This document shows, piece after piece, positions 43,152-48,493 of a DNA stretch of 48,493 bases; position 1 is the first letter of the stretch, and each line of letters opens with the position of its first letter. The translations under genes and the position numbers were made by a program. This stretch comes from DASRYH01 sp035687245 (lineage in GTDB: Bacteria > Actinomycetota > Coriobacteriia > Anaerosomatales > PHET01): the NCBI GenBank assembly GCA_035687245.1, contig DASRYH010000037.1:1-48493 (forward strand). The letters are read 5' to 3'. The notes under the pieces are model-generated. The model searched no databases, was not told the DNA's origin, and worked only from the letters and a program-made list of their open reading frames with translations.

Positions 43152-44102
43152 ATGAAGTCCCGGATCCCCGGCTTCGACTGGCTGCGTGTCGTCGCTGCGT
43201 TCGCCATCGTCGCCTTCCACATCACGCCATACAAAGGAATCGCCAACGAGCTGGCCTTCTCGTGGGCGGTCCCGTTCTTCTTCGCGCTCTCCGGCTACCT
43301 CAACGGCGCGAGCCGCACCTACTCAGAGCCGGGCTGGCTGCGCGCTCGCCTGCTGCGCCTCGCAGTCCCCTACGCGATCTGGACGACGCTTCGTCTCGTC
43401 GACCTGCGCCCACTCACTCCCGTCAACCTACTCAAGCAGTACCTGCTCTGCGCGCCCACGAGCACGCTGTGGTTCCTCTGGACACTGATGCTGTGCGTCG
43501 GGGCCGTGTGGCTCGCTCGGCGCGTAGCGTCGACGCGTACGGTCGCAATCGCTTCAGTCGCCATCGGCATCGCCTACGTAGGCCTACTTGAGTGGTGGCA
43601 GATCTTCGGCGGCACAGGCGCCTGGCTGCACGCGAACCCAGGCTACGCACTCCAGGCGCCTATGCTCTGGCTCTGGGTCTACGCTCTCGGCATGCTAGCT
43701 GCCGAAAGGCCGTCGCCGCAGCCCGCACTCGGGCTGGCGGCGCTCGCAGCCGGCGTCGCGTTGATGGTCGGCTGGCGAGTGGACCCAGCGCTGGGCTACA
43801 ACTTCTCCTGGGGCGTGCAGGGGATCGCACACGGCCTTCTGGGACTGGGCACAGTGCTGATGGCGCGCTGGGCGCCGCTGCCGGAGAACCGCGTGGTGGC
43901 GACGCTCGCCACTGCAAGCCTCGGCGTCTACCTCATCCACCCTGCGTTCATCCGCGTGGTGCACATTGCAGCGGGCCGCATCCCAGTACTTGGCTGGGTC
44001 TCGACGCATGCATTCGTCATGTGGGCGCTCGTGAGCGTCGTATCTGTCGCGCTCGCGGTGGTGCTGGAGCGAGGCAAGATCACCCGCTGGATCGTGGCGT
44101 AG
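43152..44102 (+). CDS. Acyltransferase family 3 (second)
   Basis: A protein of 316 residues with about ten hydrophobic helices, starting IPGFDWLRVVAAFAIVAFHI, the acyltransferase-3 signature with its catalytic His. It likely O-acylates a surface glycan or wall sugar. The ATG at 43152 lacks a ribosome site; an ATG at 43143 in the same frame is possible. It is divergent from gmd and converges on manC with 42 bases between stops. Distantly related to the acyltransferase at 39116-40174. Confidence 0.86.
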   Translation: MKSRIPGFDWLRVVAAFAIVAFHITPYKGIANELAFSWAVPFFFALSGYLNGASRTYSEPGWLRARLLRLAVPYAIWTTLRLVDLRPLTPVNLLKQYLLCAPTSTLWFLWTLMLCVGAVWLARRVASTRTVAIASVAIGIAYVGLLEWWQIFGGTGAWLHANPGYALQAPMLWLWVYALGMLAAERPSPQPALGLAALAAGVALMVGWRVDPALGYNFSWGVQGIAHGLLGLGTVLMARWAPLPENRVVATLATASLGVYLIHPAFIRVVHIAAGRIPVLGWVSTHAFVMWALVSVVSVALAVVLERGKITRWIVA

Positions 44103-44144
44103 CTCCGGCAATGGCAGCGTCAGACGCAGCTCGGCTGAACGTCC

Positions 44145-45599
44145 CTACGACCTCTCGTAGTCGTCCTCGATGCGCACGATATCGTCTTCGCCCAGGTACT
44201 CGCCCACCTGCACCTCGATCACCTGTAGCGTTACCAGCCCGCAGTTCTCGAGGCGGTGCACCACGCCCATCGGGATGAAGATGCTTTCGTTGACGTGAAC
44301 CTCGACCGCTTCGTCACCACGAGTAACGAGCGCGGTGCCCGCTACGACGATCCAGTGCTCGGCACGGTGGTGATGGCGCTGCAGCGAGAGCTTCGCGCCC
44401 GGCTTCACCTCGATGAGCTTCATCTGGTACTGCGGTGCGACGAGCAAGCTCGTCCAGCTGCCCCACGGGCGCAGCGAAACCTTCGGTTGCGTTACCTCTC
44501 GCGCGCCCTGCGCCTTGAGAGCGTCGAAGACCTGACGGACATCCTGCGCGCGGCTCTTCGGCAGCACGAGTGTTGCGTCGGAGGTGTCGACCACGATCAT
44601 GTCATCGACGCCAACCGTGGCAACAAGGCGGTCGCTCGAGTAGATGATGGAGTTGTGCGAGTCGATGTCTACGCCGCGCCCGAGGCGCACATTGCCGTCA
44701 GCGTCGGGGCTGGCGATGTCTTCGAGCGCGAGCAATGAGCCCACGTCGCTCCAGTGGATGCTTGCGGGGATGACGGCGACGTTGTTCGACAGTTCCATGA
44801 CGGCGTAGTCGATGGAAAGGGCAGGCAGCGCGTCGAACAGGTCGAACGCCTCGATCTCAGTACGCTGGTCCTCTGGCATAGCCGCGATCTGCCGAACCGC
44901 GGAGGCCACAGCGGCTCCGTCCTCGGACAGCGACTCCAATTCGGCAAGCAGCCGGTCGGCACGCATGACGAAGATGCCGGCATTCCAGAAGTATTCGCCG
45001 CCCTCGACGTAGGCCTGTGCACGCTCCGCGTCGGGCTTCTCGACGAAGCAGTCGGCTCGGTGCGCGTGGGCGCCGCCAACATCGAACTTCGGCAGGCTCT
45101 CACCGGCCTTGATGTAGCCATAGCCCGTCTCCGGCCGCGTCGGGCGGATGCCGATGGTGACCAGGAATCCGTCTTCGGCAAGCTTCGTCGCGCTTTCGAT
45201 GCACTCGGCCCACGGTTGCCCGCCTTCAAGAAGGTGGTCAGAGGGCAGCACCACGAGCATGGCGTCGGGGTCTTCGGCAAGCATGACGGCAGCTGCAAGC
45301 GCGATAGCGGGCGCCGTGTTGCGGGCCATCGGCTCCTTGAGGTAGCGCACATGATGCAGCGCGGGGTCGGGCTGCGCGGTGAGATGGTTGCGAAGCTCGT
45401 CGAAGAGACGTTCGTTGGTGACGATCCAGACGCCATCGCCTAACACGTAGGGCGTGATGCGATGGACGGCCTGAGCGATGAGCGACTCGCTGCCAAACAT
45501 CGACAGTAGCTGCTTGGGATTGAGCTCGCGGGAGAGCGGCCAGAAGCGGTGGCCACTTCCGCCGGCCAGGATACAGGCGCGAAGGTGCGGGTTACTCAC
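44145..45599 (-). CDS. manC: Mannose-1-phosphate guanylyltransferase / mannose-6-phosphate isomerase, type II
   Basis: Makes GDP-mannose from mannose-1-phosphate and GTP; many members also isomerise fructose-6-phosphate to mannose-6-phosphate through a C-terminal cupin. The 484 residues have LAGGSGHRFWPLSR and NPKQLL (nucleotide and Mg sites), EPMARNTAPA, FVEKPD and WNAGIFVMRAD. The cupin follows, with HHHRAEHWIVVAGTA. GTG at 45599 has GAGGAA eight bases upstream. It feeds the gmd and Dpm1-like enzymes. Confidence 0.95.
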   Translation of the reverse strand: MSNPHLRACILAGGSGHRFWPLSRELNPKQLLSMFGSESLIAQAVHRITPYVLGDGVWIVTNERLFDELRNHLTAQPDPALHHVRYLKEPMARNTAPAIALAAAVMLAEDPDAMLVVLPSDHLLEGGQPWAECIESATKLAEDGFLVTIGIRPTRPETGYGYIKAGESLPKFDVGGAHAHRADCFVEKPDAERAQAYVEGGEYFWNAGIFVMRADRLLAELESLSEDGAAVASAVRQIAAMPEDQRTEIEAFDLFDALPALSIDYAVMELSNNVAVIPASIHWSDVGSLLALEDIASPDADGNVRLGRGVDIDSHNSIIYSSDRLVATVGVDDMIVVDTSDATLVLPKSRAQDVRQVFDALKAQGAREVTQPKVSLRPWGSWTSLLVAPQYQMKLIEVKPGAKLSLQRHHHRAEHWIVVAGTALVTRGDEAVEVHVNESIFIPMGVVHRLENCGLVTLQVIEVQVGEYLGEDDIVRIEDDYERS

Positions 45600-45648
45600 G
45601 AGTGGGTTCCTCACAGATGTCGCGGGAGGCTGTTCAGGGTGCCTGCAC

Positions 45649-45657
45649 AGTGTAGCA
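45649..45657 (-). promoter_or_regulatory. Extended -10 promoter (TGC-TACACT) for manC
   Basis: TGCTACACT on the minus strand, about 50 bases before the GTG at 45599. No clear -35 hexamer. Confidence 0.5.
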
Positions 45658-45720
45658 AGGCCAGGGGCATCTACCACCTACGAAGGGCGCCCGGTCACTG
45701 CAGAAGCAAGGCAAAGAGAA

Positions 45721-45750
45721 GCCCGCCGGACTTCACGGATTCCGGCGGGC
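45721..45750 (-). terminator. Terminator hairpin after the large cytochrome gene
   Basis: Perfect 10-bp stem GCCCGCCGGA/TCCGGCGGGC, 10-base loop, then TTCTCTTTGCC on the minus strand, about 50 bases past the stop at 45801. Confidence 0.8.
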
Positions 45751-45800
45751 CAAGGGGTCTCGTATTCAGGTGATCGCCTGCACGTGCGCGTCAGACAGGG

Positions 45801-47960
45801 CTAGTGGTAGGTTCCGACGCCTCCGTGGCATCTGACGCACACTGCATCGAGGTTCTCCGGGCCGACCGTGGCGGTGGTCGTGGTGGTCCTGCCCAGATCG
45901 GTGCCGTCCATGACGACAGAGTAGTTGCCCAGCATTTTGTAAGAGCCGTCGCCCGTGTGCGGGAAGTCGGATGCGACGTATTCGGCAGCCGCGGGGTCCT
46001 TGCGGTTCTCGCGGTAGTTGCCCGTGCCGTAGTGGCACTGCGAGCACGCGTCGCCGGAGTTGACCCGCGGGAGATCGGCGCGGTGGCAGGTGTAGCACTG
46101 ACCGGGGCCGCTATGCGCGCCAGTGAACGGTGCCGGGTGAGTGCGCTCGGGGTGGCTCTTGAAGCCGAGCTCCTCGTTTTCCAGCACCTTCCAGCCACCG
46201 ATGTTGAGGTTGTGGCAGTCGGCACACCAGACAGACAGGGAGAAGTTGTTGACTGCCGAAGCAATCGACTGCTCCGCTCCTGCCGCATTGCGGTCGTGCT
46301 CGCCGTCGAAGCTCTGCGCCACCCAAAGCGGCGCGGCGAGCTGCATGCTGGCGGTCGTGCCGCCAACCGTACGCGTGATCTTGGTGCCGGCGCTGCCTGA
46401 CAGCGTCGTGGGGCTCGCGCCTTCAGAGCGCTGGTCCTCGTAGTTGTAGCCCGCCGTAAGCGTGGTCTCCGGCACCATGGAGATGCGGCTGACCGGCACC
46501 TGCCCATAGGCATCGAGCGCGCCATAGAACGTTCCTGACGGGGACTGCTTAAGCAGCTTGTAGGAGCTCACTGTCGAGCCCGTGTAGGCGCCCTGCGTGC
46601 TGACATCAGAGATCGACTGCCACGTCTGGTAGGTGGCGTTATGAACCTGGTGGCAGTTCATACAGCGCAGCGCCAGCGGACCAACCGGCACGTAGTTCCT
46701 ACGCGCCGTTCCGCTCGCGATCTGATGACCGTGATGGCGGGCAAAGCGGTACATGTCGTTCTTCTGCTCAGCGTACGCGCGAACCCGCACGGTCTCCTCG
46801 ATAGTCGTTCCGTCCGCGGCCGTGGTGCGCAAGGCAACCTCTTCGGTCCACTGCGCAACCGTCGAGTCGGGGATGTAGCTCGAGGCACCGATGGTATGCC
46901 CGTTGGAGCTGCCGATCCCGCCGTTGTCATAGACGATGGTCGCCGAATGGGCCGAGCCCAGATGGCAGTACTCGCACGCGTCGTCTTGGCTGTCGGCGCG
47001 CAGCAGGTAGTAAGCACCTTCGGCGCGGTGGACGGCATGGCAGACCTTGCACTTGTTGGTGGCGGTGTCATAGCCACCGTGCGGGCTGAAGCTCGGCTGG
47101 CCGTCGTGGCACGAAGCGCACTCGTAGCCGCCCTCGTACTTGGCGTTCGAGTCAGCCAGATCCTTGTAGGACCAGAAGCTACCGGCCACGTCCCCGTGGC
47201 TAGGGATGGAGGCGAAGCGGGTCTCGTTGTGGCAGAAGCCGCAGGCGATAGCCGCGCGCTCGGATGGGTTGCCGTCGAGATCGTAGTAGGTGTGAGCACC
47301 GAGACGGTCCGGACCGTGACTCGAGACGCCATGGCACGTACCCCGCCCACACGTGCCGAACGACGGGAAGGCGGCGTTGTGGTAGTTGGCAGGTCCGCCG
47401 GCGAAGTGACAACCGGCGCAGTTGGTCATCGGGTGACTCGCGGGATACGTCGGGTGGCACGACTGGCAGTTGTCAGGCCTGACGGTCTGCCCCACTACCC
47501 ACGTGAACGTGTAAGGCGTGTTACTCGGCAGCTCAGTGATCGTGAAGACGATCGTGTGCTGCTGGTTGGTAGTGAGCGTCAGATCGGTGTAGAGCGTCGC
47601 CTGACTGTAGTCGTAGATCGGCATCTCACTGTCGTCCCAGCCAGTCACTGCATAGCTGAGTCCGACGTTGGAGGCCACGCCATCGTCCACCTTGAGCGTG
47701 CCCAGTGCATAGTCCGGGTTCGGCGCAGCGGCAAACGTCTGACCGGGCGTGACCGTCGCCGTGATCCTGAACTGAGTGGTGACGGTGGCGTTGACGTCGG
47801 GATCACCAAGAATGGCGCCGTTGGCCGGGTTCACATTGGAGAAGGTGGCGCCGAATGCCGTTGCGGCGGCAAACATGAAGACACCGCACGCCATGCTCGC
47901 TAGCACGAGCGACGCGCCGCGCAAAATGTGTCGCGGTGCACGGACTCTACCCACCAACAC
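45801..47960 (-). CDS. Large secreted dodecaheme c-type cytochrome
   Basis: A protein of 719 residues. Signal peptide about 1-37 (ends TAFG). Next an Ig-like beta domain without heme (about 40-160), then 11 CXXCH motifs plus one CX4CH (CGRGTCH). The hemes fall into an N-terminal group of seven, a middle CMNCH, and a C-terminal group of four, with a long spacer (about 330-600). No membrane anchor after the signal peptide, so it is outside the membrane, perhaps wall-associated. The C-terminal 60 residues are nearly identical in pattern to the truncated gene at 48290-48493. Start uncertain: GTG at 47960 or 47954. Likely an extracellular electron carrier. Confidence 0.85.
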   Translation of the reverse strand: MLVGRVRAPRHILRGASLVLASMACGVFMFAAATAFGATFSNVNPANGAILGDPDVNATVTTQFRITATVTPGQTFAAAPNPDYALGTLKVDDGVASNVGLSYAVTGWDDSEMPIYDYSQATLYTDLTLTTNQQHTIVFTITELPSNTPYTFTWVVGQTVRPDNCQSCHPTYPASHPMTNCAGCHFAGGPANYHNAAFPSFGTCGRGTCHGVSSHGPDRLGAHTYYDLDGNPSERAAIACGFCHNETRFASIPSHGDVAGSFWSYKDLADSNAKYEGGYECASCHDGQPSFSPHGGYDTATNKCKVCHAVHRAEGAYYLLRADSQDDACEYCHLGSAHSATIVYDNGGIGSSNGHTIGASSYIPDSTVAQWTEEVALRTTAADGTTIEETVRVRAYAEQKNDMYRFARHHGHQIASGTARRNYVPVGPLALRCMNCHQVHNATYQTWQSISDVSTQGAYTGSTVSSYKLLKQSPSGTFYGALDAYGQVPVSRISMVPETTLTAGYNYEDQRSEGASPTTLSGSAGTKITRTVGGTTASMQLAAPLWVAQSFDGEHDRNAAGAEQSIASAVNNFSLSVWCADCHNLNIGGWKVLENEELGFKSHPERTHPAPFTGAHSGPGQCYTCHRADLPRVNSGDACSQCHYGTGNYRENRKDPAAAEYVASDFPHTGDGSYKMLGNYSVVMDGTDLGRTTTTTATVGPENLDAVCVRCHGGVGTYH

Positions 47961-48059
47961 CCCGCCTAACTGTGCGAGAATCTCGTCCCGCGGGGTCTGC
48001 GGCGCGCCTGCTCGTGAGGACAGTTTGTGGGCTCGGCGCGTCTGTTCGGCTGGCTAGCT

Positions 48060-48068
48060 AGCGTAGCA
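48060..48068 (-). promoter_or_regulatory. Extended -10 promoter (TGC-TACGCT) for the large cytochrome
   Basis: TGCTACGCT on the minus strand, about 100 bases before the start at 47960; similar TGN-TANNCT boxes stand before several other genes here. Confidence 0.4.
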
Positions 48069-48216
48069 CGACTGTGATTACCAGCACATCTTAACGTGTG
48101 TTCATCTTACATTCGGACAGCCTGATTCGGCATCCGCCAGAAGGATGAGTCAACAACCGTGCCAAGTGGCGCGCGACGCGTGCCGGTGCGAACCGTCGTC
48201 ACCTCCGCCACGAAGT

Positions 48217-48244
48217 CGAGGCCCCCGCTTTCGCAGGGGCCTCG
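48217..48244 (-). terminator. Hairpin after the partial cytochrome gene
   Basis: 9-bp stem CGAGGCCCC/GGGGCCTCG with a 10-base loop, about 45 bases past the stop at 48290. No T run on the minus strand. Confidence 0.55.
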
Positions 48245-48289
48245 CTTGTGTCTGGCGGTTAAGTCAGACGATCGCTAAGCGGTTGAGGC

Positions 48290-48493
48290 TTAGTGATAGG
48301 TGCCGATACCACCGTGGCAACGGACGCAGACAGCGTCGAGGTTGCTGGAGGTAACAGTAGCGGCAGCGATCGTGGTGCGCTGGGCATCCGTGCCGTTGGC
48401 AGCAGCGATCGAGTAGTTGCCGAGCATCTTGTAGGAGCCGTCACCGGAGTGCGGGAAGTCCGACGCGATGAACTCAGCGCCCGCGACCATACG
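48290..48493 (-). CDS. Multiheme c-type cytochrome, C-terminal end only (window edge)
   Basis: The last 67 residues of a gene that continues beyond the right edge. They contain one CVRCH motif and the pattern SDFPHSGDGSYKMLGNYS… NLDAVCVRCHGGIGTYH. This matches the C terminus of the dodecaheme protein at 45801-47960 closely. It is therefore the end of a tandem paralogue; the number of its hemes cannot be seen. Confidence 0.88.
   Translation of the reverse strand, partial: RMVAGAEFIASDFPHSGDGSYKMLGNYSIAAANGTDAQRTTIAAATVTSSNLDAVCVRCHGGIGTYH

Larger units (their letters stand above)
47961..48289. other. Intergenic region between two cytochrome genes
   Basis: 329 bases without a supported gene. 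It holds a terminator-like hairpin for the gene at 48290 and an AT-richer stretch (about 48,070-48,130). An extended -10 box (TGC-TACGCT, 48060-48068, minus strand) lies about 100 bases before the start at 47960. No small ORF or RNA was recognised. Confidence 0.5.

Noticed and set aside
46641..47903. A 420-residue plus-strand frame opposite the large cytochrome
   Set aside because: Shadow of the multiheme gene; no domain, signal or ribosome site.
1..48493. tRNA, rRNA, CRISPR arrays and insertion sequences
   Set aside because: No cloverleaf-like arms with a T-loop consensus, no rRNA signatures, no evenly spaced direct repeats, no transposase motifs or paired terminal inverted repeats were found by reading. 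A small RNA could still be missed.

Overview
The window is a gene-dense, GC-rich stretch of chromosome from what looks like an anaerobic, menaquinone-using bacterium related to the deep-branching Actinobacteria (Coriobacteriia or OPB41-like). This placement is inferred from frequent GTG and TTG starts, a type IA topoisomerase of the kind seen there, many multiheme c-type cytochromes, and secreted proteins that lack outer-membrane features. I could not run a search to confirm it. About 39 genes are visible. Nearly everything from 1 to 35,051 lies on the minus strand apart from one STAS gene; both strands are used after that. No rRNA, tRNA, CRISPR array, transposase or phage gene was seen.

Layout: (a) 1-9,300: a topA gene cut by the left edge; an operon tatA-tatC-hypA-hypB-HD hydrolase-membrane spermidine-synthase-like protein; two divergent STAS (anti-anti-sigma) genes; two small membrane-anchored proteins. 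(b) 9,396-13,355: an amidohydrolase that may be a futalosine-pathway deaminase, the menaquinone methyltransferase ubiE and a B12-binding radical SAM protein. (c) 13,565-18,645: an electron-transfer cluster with a membrane-anchored 12-heme cytochrome, a secreted 7-heme cytochrome, an anchored NHL propeller and an anchored TPR protein. (d) 18,726-24,947: polysaccharide assembly (Wzy-like polymerase with TPR tail, initiating phosphoglycosyl transferase, glycosyltransferase, phosphohexomutase). (e) 25,149-33,152: four consecutive secreted proteins with different N-terminal regions but the same basic C-terminal module of about 100 residues. (f) 33,361-45,599: more surface glycan genes (glycosyltransferases, flippase, two acyltransferases, two GDP-mannose dehydratase-like enzymes, a Dpm1-like mannosyltransferase, manC). 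(g) 45,801-48,493: a large secreted 12-heme cytochrome and the 3' end of a paralogue running off the right edge.

How it fits together: menaquinone genes, hydrogenase maturation (hypAB) and Tat export sit beside an array of extracytoplasmic hemes, consistent with respiration to an external or wall-associated acceptor. The mannose-centred pathway (phosphohexomutase, ManC, Gmd, Dpm1-like) would feed a surface polysaccharide initiated by the phosphoglycosyl transferase, flipped by the Wzx-like protein and polymerised by the Wzy-like protein. The four proteins with the shared basic C-terminal module have no LPXTG signal and lie inside this polysaccharide region. The module could therefore be a wall- or glycan-binding tail. 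This is the most promising candidate for an undescribed system here, followed by the anchored cytochrome/NHL/TPR cluster.
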